A DNA stretch of 64,000 nt from Saprospiraceae bacterium (GTDB lineage Bacteria > Bacteroidota > Bacteroidia > Chitinophagales > Saprospiraceae): the NCBI GenBank assembly GCA_020628095.1, contig JAHDFP010000001.1:248001-312000 (forward strand), in the 5' to 3' direction. The position numbers and the translations under genes are program-made. Of the stretch, positions 1 to 9,600 are shown piece after piece (within the stretch, counting starts at the first letter, position 1; every line of letters starts with the position of its first letter). The notes under the pieces are model-generated. The model saw nothing but the letters and a program-made list of their open reading frames with translations, searched no databases and was not told the origin of the DNA.

Positions 1-1
1 G

Positions 2-940
2 CTACAGGGAGAAGAGCCATATTACATTGACGAAGTCATACAATATGCGGAAGCCAATCTATTAGATGAGGGAGAAAAGTCCTTTAACCAAGTCGTGCTC
101 TATGGAAAAGAAACCAATGCCAAACAGGTCATAGATCAGGCCATGCAATATCCCATGATGTCTTCGCATAGAGTCGTCATACTCAAAGAAGCACAATATA
201 TGAGTAGCTTCGAGGATTTATCCTCATATTTCAAAAATCCATCCCCTCAGAGTCTTTTGTTTATTTCTTATAAAAACAAGTCATTAGACAAAAGAAAAGC
301 CGCATGGAAAGCCTTAAAGGACAAGGCCATTGTGATGACCACCAAAAAATTATACGACAATCAAGTACCTGGATTCATAACTCAGGTGGTCAAACACAAT
401 AAACTAAAAATAGAAAACCAAACAACCAGAGTCATAGCAGAACATCTCGGCGCAGACCTATCCAAAATATCCAACGAGATAGAAAAAATAGCTCTTAATC
501 TGCAAGAGGGAAACACCATCACCTTAGACCATGTGCAAGAATACGTGGGCATCAGCAAAGATTATAACATATTCGAATTGCAAAAGGCAATAGGACAAAA
601 GGATAAAATCAAATGCTATAAGATTATCAAATACTTCTCTCAAAATAAAAAGGCCCACCCTATCCAGATGAATGTAGGCGCTTTATTCTCTTACTTTACT
701 AAGCTCTTTTTGACAAAAAAATATGAGAGATCGGATAGTGGCACGCTGGCCTCTAAACTAAGAATAAGTCCTTACTTCACATCGGAGTATAAAAGTGCCG
801 CTAAAAATTATTCTGTAGCGGATATCAAAAAAGCCTTCGGACTGTTACACATTATGGACAAACACTCCAAGGGAGTCGATAGTCGATACCCCAACGAATT
901 ATCCCTATATCAAGAATTTCTATTTAAACTTTTCGCTTAA
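2..940 (+). CDS. holA: DNA polymerase III delta subunit, 5'-truncated
   Basis: Clamp-loader delta subunit, which opens the sliding clamp during replication. The reading frame is open from base 2, so the true start lies left of the window; 312 residues are visible, beginning L-Q-G-E-E-P-Y-Y-I-D-E, the conserved N-terminal stretch of HolA (family knowledge). The middle shows the typical segment around V-V-I-L-K-E-A-Q, equivalent to the degenerate AAA+ Walker B region, and a C-terminal helical domain containing the G-A-D-L-S-K-I-S-N-E-I-E-K motif. A GTG at 95 would cut into the conserved N-domain, so it is not the start. The 3' end overlaps the convergent membrane-protein gene by 17 bp, with no room for a private terminator. 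Confidence 0.93.
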   Translation, partial: LQGEEPYYIDEVIQYAEANLLDEGEKSFNQVVLYGKETNAKQVIDQAMQYPMMSSHRVVILKEAQYMSSFEDLSSYFKNPSPQSLLFISYKNKSLDKRKAAWKALKDKAIVMTTKKLYDNQVPGFITQVVKHNKLKIENQTTRVIAEHLGADLSKISNEIEKIALNLQEGNTITLDHVQEYVGISKDYNIFELQKAIGQKDKIKCYKIIKYFSQNKKAHPIQMNVGALFSYFTKLFLTKKYERSDSGTLASKLRISPYFTSEYKSAAKNYSVADIKKAFGLLHIMDKHSKGVDSRYPNELSLYQEFLFKLFA

Positions 941-1328
941 GTCGAAATCCTAGGTTCTCTGCTAATATGGCTGTTATGATTATTGCTAGTATACTGGTTA
1001 TGACAAACCATAGCGGATGTGGGATATACAAAAATCCAAATAGCACGGCAATAAGAGTAAAGATTGACGGAATGTAATTAATCAATCGGCTATGGGATAG
1101 TCTACTAGCAATCAATGTTCCTAAGAATACGGCAAGAACATAAGACACCAACAAAAAAGCAAAAGCACCAAAAGGTAATTGGGATAAATGATCCACCATG
1201 CCCTTCACATTATCTGGTGTCAAATTCTCTTTTGGTGGATAGTAGCGATGACTTAATCGCTGAACACTTCCAACTGTCACAACCACTGTAATTATCCCTA
1301 AAAAGACACCTAGCAGACTTCTTAACAT
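924..1328 (-). CDS. Small four-helix membrane protein, unknown function
   Basis: A 134-residue protein that I do not recognise. It has a hydrophobic N-terminal helix (about residues 4-20), a polar loop rich in K, P and D (residues 25-48), and three further membrane helices (about 52-73, 85-103 and 106-125), ending in a short basic tail R-L-K-R-K-V. This predicts an inner-membrane protein with four segments. It begins with ATG and its last 17 bp overlap the 3' end of holA on the other strand. No catalytic motif is visible; the layout resembles small uncharacterised Bacteroidota membrane proteins. The gene is probably real, because the hydrophobic pattern is regular over the full length, but its function is unknown. 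Confidence 0.7.
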   Translation of the reverse strand: MLRSLLGVFLGIITVVVTVGSVQRLSHRYYPPKENLTPDNVKGMVDHLSQLPFGAFAFLLVSYVLAVFLGTLIASRLSHSRLINYIPSIFTLIAVLFGFLYIPHPLWFVITSILAIIITAILAENLGFRLKRKV

Positions 1329-1466
1329 GCGTATCGATAGTTTTCTGCTTGAAAATTAATAATAATTGCAAGAAATTTATTCTTCGTCACAAATGTCGGC
1401 GCACATCCATATTATCATTACAACCTTTCTAATAACCAAGCTATAACATATTAAAAATTTATTTAA

Positions 1467-1474
1467 TATATTTG
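1467..1474 (+). promoter_or_regulatory. Candidate -7 box (TATATTTG) of the PorV/PorQ-family gene
   Basis: Exact match to the Bacteroidota -7 consensus TAnnTTTG, three bases before the first ATG (1478) of the barrel protein gene. Transcription would be expected to start a few bases after the G, that is at or just past this ATG. The mRNA would therefore be leaderless, or would use the next in-frame ATG at 1490. No clear -33 TTG is visible. Confidence 0.5.
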
Positions 1475-1477
1475 AAT

Positions 1478-2587
1478 ATGGATTTATTAATGCAATGGCC
1501 CAAATATGTCGCATATCTGGTCATATTCTCTGTGAGCAACATTATGTATGGACAGGCGGATACTAAATTCGTCAACGAATTCCTCAACATAGGCGTGGGT
1601 GCACGAGCACATGGTATGTCAGGAAGCGTCACAGCATCGACCAATGATCTTACTTCTGCCTACTGGAATCCTGCGGGATTGGCTCTGATGGAAAGCGAAA
1701 TGCAAGTATCCGCAATGCATGCCGAGTGGTTTGGTGGCATTGCTAACTATGATTATATAGGTTACGGAAAAGTATTCAACGAACGAACACAAAGTTTCGG
1801 GTCGGCTACCGTCATAAGGATGGGAATCGATAACATACCTAATACTATAAATCTTATCGGCGCAGATGGCAGCATCAACTATGACAATGTCTTAGAGTTT
1901 TCTGCTGCGGATTACGCCTTTTTGCTATCATACGGTCAGAGAATAGGATCAAGAAGAAGTGGACTATATGTGGGAGGCTCTGCCAAAATTATTTTTAGAA
2001 ATATCGGCAGTTTCGGAAATTCCAGAGGGTTCGGATTTGATATAGGAGCAATATACAAGACAGAGAATCTGTCATTCGGTATTATGGCAAGAGATATTAC
2101 GACGACGATCAATACATGGAGTTTCTCTCTAACTCAAGAAGAACAAATCGTATTCGAAAGAACCAACAACGTGATACCTGTAAGCAGCACAGAAGTAGCA
2201 CTACCTAAGATAATACTTAGTGCTGCATACCATTCAGATCAGGACGAGGTTTTCACTTGGTTAGTAGAAGGTGATGTTCGCTTCTCTACTGATGGTACCA
2301 AAGCTGGTTTATTCAGTGGTAACAATATCGGGATAGACCCTAGTTTTGGCGCAGAATTAGGTTATAATAGGCAAGTATTCCTCAGACTGGGCGTAGGAAA
2401 CATTCAGCGTACGATCAACGAAACGAGTAGCACAGACAGGTCCTTAGAGTTTCAGCCCAATGTCGGCCTGGGTATATCACTTGGTACATTCAGAATAGAT
2501 TATGCTTTGGCTAATATCGGCAGCGTCTCGGGTGTATTGGCTTCTCACATATTCTCGCTGACCTTAGACCTCGGAGAAGAATTATAA
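1478..2587 (+). CDS. PorV/PorQ-family outer-membrane protein
   Basis: A predicted outer-membrane beta-barrel of about 369 residues. After a signal peptide ending near M-Y-G-Q it shows the family's opening block F-L-N-I-G-V-G-A-R-A-H-G-M-S-G followed by Y-W-N-P-A-G-L-A, typical of PorV/PorQ (UPF0164-type) barrels. Alternating hydrophobic strands run to a terminal strand ending T-L-D-L-G. PorV is a T9SS shuttle protein, but this protein lacks the longer features I would expect of true PorV, so I call only the family. A TTG at 1472 is also in frame; ATG 1478 or ATG 1490 are better starts, and 1490 also leaves a complete signal peptide. The 3' end overlaps the convergent LON-domain gene by 6 bp (interlocked stop codons). 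Confidence 0.8.
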   Translation: MDLLMQWPKYVAYLVIFSVSNIMYGQADTKFVNEFLNIGVGARAHGMSGSVTASTNDLTSAYWNPAGLALMESEMQVSAMHAEWFGGIANYDYIGYGKVFNERTQSFGSATVIRMGIDNIPNTINLIGADGSINYDNVLEFSAADYAFLLSYGQRIGSRRSGLYVGGSAKIIFRNIGSFGNSRGFGFDIGAIYKTENLSFGIMARDITTTINTWSFSLTQEEQIVFERTNNVIPVSSTEVALPKIILSAAYHSDQDEVFTWLVEGDVRFSTDGTKAGLFSGNNIGIDPSFGAELGYNRQVFLRLGVGNIQRTINETSSTDRSLEFQPNVGLGISLGTFRIDYALANIGSVSGVLASHIFSLTLDLGEEL

Positions 2588-3238
2588 ATCGTCCAGATTG
2601 ATATCAGGTGAAATGACATTTTTGAAATGTCCATTCATCTGTATTTTCTTTCTTAGTTCTTCCATTTCCTTGACGACTGGAATGAATTGAGTGAGGTGTT
2701 GCACTGCATATTCTAACCTTTCCGTTTCGTCGTGTATATTCAGCAACTCTATTTCCTGATTATAATTCAATCCTATTTTATGAGCGATGTGATGTATTCG
2801 GAAAGAATCATCAATCATCGGGATCGACAATTTCATTTTCATAAGCTGATATAGTTCCTCTATCAGATTGATAACTCGAGCTGTCAAAACGACATCTGAA
2901 TAGGACTGATCATCTATCCTTCTTATTTGACCTCCTGGATATAATTTTTCATCCATTCTATTTTGGAATTCGACTATCAGGAACTTTGATATTCCGACGG
3001 TTTTGATATCCATCTTTCCATCGGCGTAGGTACGGGATATTTCGGTAATACGCATTTCTGTCCCTATTTTGATTGGTTTTTCTTTCTCCACTGGAGGAAT
3101 ACCAAAGGTCGTGTCTGTACTCACACAATCATGGACTAACTGCCTATATCTTGGTTCGAAGATGTGGAGATTGAGTTTTTCTTCGGGAAAAGCAACGAGA
3201 CTTAGCGGAAATAAAGGTAGCTTCGTTAGTGTACTCAT
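2582..3238 (-). CDS. LON peptidase substrate-binding domain protein
   Basis: A stand-alone LON N-terminal (substrate-recognition) domain protein, 218 residues, without the AAA+ and protease parts of Lon. It opens with L-P-L-F-P-L-S-L-V-A-F-P and continues with L-H-I-F-E-P-R-Y-R-Q-L, the signature of this domain, followed by the region containing the usual F-G-I. A helical C-terminal half (residues 120-200) completes the fold. It probably binds unfolded or damaged proteins or acts as an adaptor, but no partner is evident nearby. It is convergent with, and overlaps by 6 bp, the PorV/PorQ-family gene. Confidence 0.88.
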   Translation of the reverse strand: MSTLTKLPLFPLSLVAFPEEKLNLHIFEPRYRQLVHDCVSTDTTFGIPPVEKEKPIKIGTEMRITEISRTYADGKMDIKTVGISKFLIVEFQNRMDEKLYPGGQIRRIDDQSYSDVVLTARVINLIEELYQLMKMKLSIPMIDDSFRIHHIAHKIGLNYNQEIELLNIHDETERLEYAVQHLTQFIPVVKEMEELRKKIQMNGHFKNVISPDINLDDL

Positions 3239-3293
3239 GGATTAGATTATAGTGTGTGAACATCCTAACATAAGTCAAGCGAGATAGTTTTTT

Positions 3294-4574
3294 ATGCTTA
3301 ATATTCCTGATAGTAGTCATGACAGAATAGTCATAATAGGCGCTGGATTCGCGGGGATTAACCTTGCCAAAAAGCTAGCAAGAAAAAATTTCCAAGTTGT
3401 CCTAATAGATAAAAACAATTACCATCAGTTCCAGCCGCTCCTCTATCAGGTCGCCATGGCGGGACTAGAACCAAGTTCCATTATATTCCCTCTCAGAAAA
3501 CTATTCCAAAGAAATAAAAATGTCCACATACGTATCACATCAGTCACAGATATAGATGCCGACAAAAAACAAGTCTCAACGCCCCTGGGGACTATCTATT
3601 ATGATAAACTAGTTATTGCGACGGGGGCTACGACTAACTTCTTTGGTAATAATCAGTTCCAAAAAAATACATTTCCTCTTAAATCTCTTTCTGAGTCTCT
3701 TTCTCTGAGGAACGCCATCTTATCTGATTTAGAACTTGCACTTACAGAGCCGGACTATGATCATAGGCAGGGTTATATAGACATAGTCATCGTCGGTGGC
3801 GGTCCCACCGGGGTGGAACTCGCAGGAGCACTAGCAGAGATGAAAAAATATATTCTCCCCAAAGATTACCCAGAGCTGAACGAAAAAGAGGTTGATATCT
3901 ACCTCTTTCAGGGAGGAGATAGACTCCTTATGGGCATGTCAGATGAAGCCAGCGATAAAGCACTCAAATTCCTGCAAAGACTCGGAGTCAAAGTAGAACT
4001 TAATAAGAGGGTAACAGAATATGATGGCAAATATGTCACAACTAAAGACGGACAGAAAATCGTCGCACACAAAGTAATATGGGCAGCGGGCATAAAAGGT
4101 AACGTGATACAAGGCATAAAAGAAGACTGCCAATCAGAAAGAGGCTGTCGATACGTTGTGGACCAATATCATCAGATGTCTGGTATACAAGATGTATATG
4201 CCGTCGGTGATATCGCATATATGCCTAGTGAAGATTACCCTTATGGACATCCGCAGGTCGCACAAGTCGCCATACAGCAAAGCAAAAATCTAGCACATAA
4301 CCTCATCAAAAAAACTCTAAGACCTTTCGCATATAAAGACAAAGGCTCTATGGCAACGATAGGACGCAACAAAGCGGTAGCCGATATAGGAAAGCTAAAG
4401 ATGTCCGGATTCTTTGCTTGGCTTCTGTGGTTGTTTGTGCATTTGATTTCCCTTATTGGATTTAAGAATAAAGTATTCGTATTTCTTAATTGGGTGTGGA
4501 ACTATACCACTTACGACCAATCACTAAGGGTTATTATCAATGCAGGACCGGAAGAAAAGGCTAATTCAAAATAA
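3294..4574 (+). CDS. ndh: Type II NADH:quinone dehydrogenase
   Basis: A single-subunit, non-proton-pumping NADH dehydrogenase of the respiratory chain, 426 residues and peripheral on the inner membrane. The FAD site G-A-G-F-A-G lies at about residues 16-21 and the NADH-binding Rossmann motif G-G-G-P-T-G at about residues 167-172. The FAD-ribityl motif V-Y-A-V-G-D-I-A is near residue 302. Near the C-terminus a hydrophobic stretch (F-F-A-W-L-L-W-L-F-V-H-L) provides the membrane anchor typical of the family. The ATG at 3294 follows a T-run closely and leaves a normal N-terminus. Its last 14 bp overlap the 3' end of sppA. Confidence 0.93.
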   Translation: MLNIPDSSHDRIVIIGAGFAGINLAKKLARKNFQVVLIDKNNYHQFQPLLYQVAMAGLEPSSIIFPLRKLFQRNKNVHIRITSVTDIDADKKQVSTPLGTIYYDKLVIATGATTNFFGNNQFQKNTFPLKSLSESLSLRNAILSDLELALTEPDYDHRQGYIDIVIVGGGPTGVELAGALAEMKKYILPKDYPELNEKEVDIYLFQGGDRLLMGMSDEASDKALKFLQRLGVKVELNKRVTEYDGKYVTTKDGQKIVAHKVIWAAGIKGNVIQGIKEDCQSERGCRYVVDQYHQMSGIQDVYAVGDIAYMPSEDYPYGHPQVAQVAIQQSKNLAHNLIKKTLRPFAYKDKGSMATIGRNKAVADIGKLKMSGFFAWLLWLFVHLISLIGFKNKVFVFLNWVWNYTTYDQSLRVIINAGPEEKANSK

Positions 4575-6324
4575 TATCATAAGGCATCCTCGCCATAGGC
4601 TCTCTATAACTTAATACGCGCTTATATTTATTATACATATCGAGTAATCTCCTTTCTTCTTCGCTAAGCAAGTTGACGTCCTCCTGTTGCCTCATAATTT
4701 CGTTAATGAGATCTTCGAAGATTTCTTTTTTGATCTTAGGATATTCTACCACCTTATAATCATCCTCTAGATCGGCAAGCTCTGATGCTATTTCTATGGC
4801 TCTATCCAAATCACCTAATTCATCTACTAGCCCGAGTTTCTGAGCACGCTGACCTGTCCATACACGCCCTTGTGCCACTTCATGTATTTCATCCACTGAT
4901 TTACCTCGACCTTCTGCGACTCTGGACAAGAATTTTTGGTACATATCATCCGTGAATTTCTGCATCATTTTTCTTTCAGCATCACTGACATCATATACGC
5001 CTGATAAGGTGATCGCATAAGGACTTGTCTTGACTGTGTCAAATCTGATCCCTAACTTCTCATTAGCCAATTCTCTGAAATTAGGTAAAACTGAAAAGAC
5101 GCCAATAGATCCTGTCAAGGTATTAGGATGTGCTACTATCTTATCAGCCCGCGCAGCGATGTAGTATCCACCTGATGCCGCATAATCACCAAAAGATGCC
5201 ACCACTGGAATACCTTGCGCCTGCAATTCCTTTAGTTCTCTCCATATCACATCAGATGTGAATGCACTTCCTCCTGGAGAATTAACACGTAAGACAATGG
5301 CTTTGATACTATTAGATGATCTTATCTTATCAAAGATTTTATGATATTTCACTTCTGACACCACACCTTTTTCGTTGTTGTCATACATGATGTCGCCTTC
5401 TGCGTATATGACCGCTATCTTATTAGAAGAGGTGCCAGCAGAGATATATTTTTTAGAATCATACTCATCCAGACTGACATAACTAATTTTCTTTCCCTCA
5501 CCTACCCCGACTTTTTCACGTATAAGGTCTTCTACCTCATACCAATAAGCCTTAGCATCCACCAGACCATTTTCTATGCAATCATCGACATTATCAAAAT
5601 CCAATGTATTAATGATATCCGTCACGGCCTTCCTACTTATACCTCTTGATGCAGTGATCTCATCCAAAAAGTTGTTATAATAATCTCCAAGGAATTCTCT
5701 AGTCTGCTGCTTATTCTCTGGACTCATGTTAGTACGTCTAAGAGGCTCTGTCGCACTTTTGAAATTACCCGCATAGAACACCTCCATCTTCACACCCAGC
5801 TTATCCAGCCCCTCCTTAAGAAAAGGAATACTTGATCCATAACCATTGATATCCACAGTACCATTAGGGTTCACGAAAATAGAATCCGTAGCCGTAGCCA
5901 GTAGATACGTTGGATTACTATAAAAATCCGCATAGCTATAGACAAACTTATCGGTAGAATCTTTAAATTCTTCTATAGCTTCTCTTATAACTGATGTTGT
6001 CACCATACCTGCTGAGCTAACATTAGGAGCCTTATAGATTATTCCTTTGATATTGTTATCTGTTTGTGCCTTTTTGATGAGGGCCTTTATTCTATGTACA
6101 CCGATCGCCTTTTTGGATTCGAAGTCAAATTGTGATCTGGTGACATTATTGGTTTTTTCTGGAATCATTCGGTTCAGCTCCAGCATTAATACAGAGCCCT
6201 TGGCTATGGACATTTCCTTTGAAGAAAAAACAGAACTAACCGCTATGAGCACCATAAATAATAGACCTAATGCCAATATGGTCCCAAGACAAGATGCAGT
6301 AACAAACTTTATGAATTGTTTCAT
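4561..6324 (-). CDS. sppA: Signal peptide peptidase SppA, 67-kDa type
   Basis: A membrane-anchored serine protease that degrades cleaved signal peptides, 587 residues, in the long duplicated (E. coli-type) form. One N-terminal membrane helix lies at residues 9-31. The catalytic dyad is visible: Lys189 in G-N-F-K-S-A-T-E-P and Ser384 in Y-A-A-S-G-G-Y-Y-I, corresponding to the Lys and Ser of E. coli SppA. The second-half core V-N-S-P-G-G-S-A is intact. The gene stands alone; 290 bp separate it from the divergent SprB-like gene. A TTAATTTG sequence lies two bases upstream of the ATG (one mismatch to the -7 consensus). The 3' end interlocks with ndh. Confidence 0.94.
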   Translation of the reverse strand: MKQFIKFVTASCLGTILALGLLFMVLIAVSSVFSSKEMSIAKGSVLMLELNRMIPEKTNNVTRSQFDFESKKAIGVHRIKALIKKAQTDNNIKGIIYKAPNVSSAGMVTTSVIREAIEEFKDSTDKFVYSYADFYSNPTYLLATATDSIFVNPNGTVDINGYGSSIPFLKEGLDKLGVKMEVFYAGNFKSATEPLRRTNMSPENKQQTREFLGDYYNNFLDEITASRGISRKAVTDIINTLDFDNVDDCIENGLVDAKAYWYEVEDLIREKVGVGEGKKISYVSLDEYDSKKYISAGTSSNKIAVIYAEGDIMYDNNEKGVVSEVKYHKIFDKIRSSNSIKAIVLRVNSPGGSAFTSDVIWRELKELQAQGIPVVASFGDYAASGGYYIAARADKIVAHPNTLTGSIGVFSVLPNFRELANEKLGIRFDTVKTSPYAITLSGVYDVSDAERKMMQKFTDDMYQKFLSRVAEGRGKSVDEIHEVAQGRVWTGQRAQKLGLVDELGDLDRAIEIASELADLEDDYKVVEYPKIKKEIFEDLINEIMRQQEDVNLLSEEERRLLDMYNKYKRVLSYREPMARMPYDIILN

Positions 6325-6614
6325 ATCAAATTAATAAGCAGCGAACGATAAAATTGAGAGATATTAACACTATACATAAGTAAAAAAAGCTGAAAATGTT
6401 GATTTTTGCTGTTGAGAATAGAAAAACTGGATAATTGCCTTAAAAATAGGGTATTAATGCTAATAAAAAGGGTGTTTCCGCTCAGAGATTTTGGGATATA
6501 CCCTGAATATTAGCTATTTTCATATTATAGTTTTTTGTAATACGAAAAACCCTGTGCTGCAATTGTTCCTATAGAATTGCGAATATTTCAAAACAAAAAT
6601 TCCTGAACTAGACC
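6325..6614. other. Divergent intergenic region between sppA and the SprB-like gene
   Basis: This 290-bp AT-rich spacer holds no gene that I can support. It must contain the outward promoters of both neighbours. On the plus strand a TAGTTTTTTG (6532-6541) resembles a -7 box with wrong internal spacing. On the minus strand TTAATTTG abuts sppA. No hairpin, direct repeat or riboswitch-like fold stands out. Confidence 0.5.
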
Positions 6615-9600
6615 TTGAGTTCCAAAATAGTCTTTGGCATATCACTCTTATTGGCGATGGTATCATCTGATACCACAGCTCAGATGCAGGTTTCTTCTGG
6701 AAATCAAGCACATGTCAATGCAGAAGGCATATTCAATGATGTCTTTTTGGGTAATGGGGTTGAGATATTGGATGTCATATACGAAGGTGCGGATGATGCC
6801 GTCGGATTATTCGAAAATAGTATCGAAGAAATCGGAATTGACAGAGGTATCGTCTTATCAACGGGAAAAGTGTCTGATATAGAAAAAAACTCGAGCTTTT
6901 CTGCAAGTAGCAACACCTCTGGAGAGACTATCAGTAATCCAGATCTTAGAAATCTCGCTGGCGTTGACATCAAGGATATTGCACAGTTCAGAGTAAAATT
7001 CAGACCTACTTCAGATACACTAAGATTCAGATATGTATTCGCTTCTGAGGAGTATGACCCCCAATTTATGTGTTCTCCACAAAATGATGCCTTCGGATTT
7101 TTTATTCAAGGACCTAATCCTAATGGGGCAGACTATAATTTTAATAACATCGCATTAATACCAGATACAATCCTTCCTGTTACTATTAATACGGTCAACT
7201 CTGGCATTCTTCCACCAGGGAGAGATTCCACAGAGTGCAAAAGGCCAAGGGGGTCTTTAGACTTTAGCCAGTTCTATAACCAGACAGACAGTACGGGCTT
7301 TCCAGTATTCTATGGTTATATCGACATATTTGTGGCCGAGGCGGTAGTCGTTCCCTGCGAAATATATACCCTCATCATTGCCATTGCTGATGGAGAAGAT
7401 GGTGCGGCAGATTCAGCAGTGTTTCTCGAAGAAAAAAGTTTCAATACAGGTTCGCTTGAGATTAGCGTAGATAACCCAGGAGTAGATGGCGGTATATCAG
7501 AGGGGTGCAGTCCAGGAAAAATTAATATCTCTCTGGGGAATAACGTGACCTCCGATTTCCCTATAGAGGTTAATCCTATATCTGATAATACGTTGCCAGA
7601 TATTGCGATCCCCGACCAAGATTACAAAATAGAAGAATCAAGAATCTTTATACCTCAGGGTCAGAACACAACATCCATTACCTTATCCCCGATGTCTGAT
7701 AATCTGGATGAAGAAACGGAATATGTCTATCTGAGTATAAGAAGGGATATCTGTAATATCGATACGCTTATTATTCCCATATTCGATAATAGTCTGGACT
7801 TTATTGATATTCCAGATACTCTATATACTTGCTTTGGTAATCCAGTGAGGATAGAATCAGAAATCGGCGATGACGTCAATGTCACGGAACCGGCGCGATT
7901 CGCCAATCAAAATACAATCAAAATCTCCGACCCCAATACCATAATTACATCGAGTATAGAGGTAAGTGGATTACCGCAAGAATATCTGACGCCACGCATG
8001 ATATCCAGCGTCTGTATAGATACCTTAATACATACACGACTTAATGATCTGGACATTTATCTAAGAGCACCTAATGGTCAATACCTAGAGTTATCTACTG
8101 ATAATGGTCAGAGAGCTAATAATGATGCACAGCTTGATACATTTATCAATACATGTTTCGTCGTAGATGCTCCTAATAAGATCAGCCTGGGCAACCCAAT
8201 AGAAGGCTCGCCCATGCCTGGTAATCCTAATTATAAGGGTGAATTTTTGCCTGAGGGTGATTGGTTTTCTTGGCTATCTCCGAACATTTCCAAATCCAAC
8301 GGTACGTATGAACTTCTGATAATAGATGATAGTGGCGAATTTGTGGGGGAATTACGATCATGGACTATAACTTTTAATTCGATATACGAAATAGAATTTA
8401 ACTGGTTTCCAAGCGAAGGACTTAATTGCCTAACTTGTCCTAGTGTCAATGCGGTATTAGAAAATTCGCAACATTATTACTTATCACTTACGGACAGCTA
8501 TAGTTGCTCCAATGTAGACTCTGTATGGATCGAAGTCATACCAGAACCAGAACAATTAGAAATAACATGTAATGCCATATCACCTTCTACAGTAGATATT
8601 ACCTGGACAGATGATCCTAACGCGAGCTATTACGAATTTAGACTCCAAGAGAAGTTTCCGTGGCTCAGAACAGATGGACAAAATCCCATTTTCATTTTCG
8701 GCTATAGAATAGAAATAATTAGCGCAACCAATATCCAGATACAAGGTCTATTGCCCGAAGAAGAAATAGACGTCATCGTAAGAGGTGTCAACCAAAATGC
8801 AAACTTTGATAAAGCCTGCCTAGGATTGCAGGATACTGTCTTCTGTACCTCTCTACCCTGTCTCAACTCGCTTCCTCAGTTGGATTCTATCAGCATAGAA
8901 CAACCATCTTGTTCAACACAATCTGGCATCAATGTAGAATTATTCGCTACAGATAGCAACCTGCCACTCACCTATAGGGTCTATAGTGACAACTATACTT
9001 TCGAAAATAATACAGGCGTATTCATGAGTCTGCCACAAGGTGACATACCTATCAGAATAATCAATGCTGCTGGTTGTGCCATACAGGATACCATAAGAAT
9101 ACAAGAACCCCCTCCTGTCCTGATAGGTGCTGAACTTACCAATATAACATGCTCAGGTAATCAAGATGGCCGAATAGAAGTCATAGTAGAAGGTAATGAT
9201 CCTCCCTTCACTTACGATTGGAATAATGTTGTTAGTTCTGATAATATAGTCACGGACCTTGGCCCTAATACATACACAGTCACTGTGACAGACAGCAAAG
9301 GATGCACCGCAGAGGAATCCTTTCTCATTATCGATCCTGATCCTATAGAGTATAGATATGTGCAACTAGATACCATAGATTGCTTAGAAGAAAGAACGGC
9401 TATGGCGACTCTAGATATTTCTGGAGGTCTATCGCCATACAATATTTCCTGGGACAATGGACGAGATCAAGATACTATAACAGGATTATCAGCGGGAAGA
9501 ATAGATTATACTATCACAGATCAATATGGATGTGTTATCATTGACAGTGCGATGGTGATTAAGAGGACTGGTTTTGATCTTGAGCATCAGGTAAGTACGC

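Noticed and set aside
1459-1644. 61-codon minus-strand frame over the start of the PorV/PorQ-family gene
   Set aside because: No coding pattern and it contradicts the well-supported barrel gene on the plus strand.
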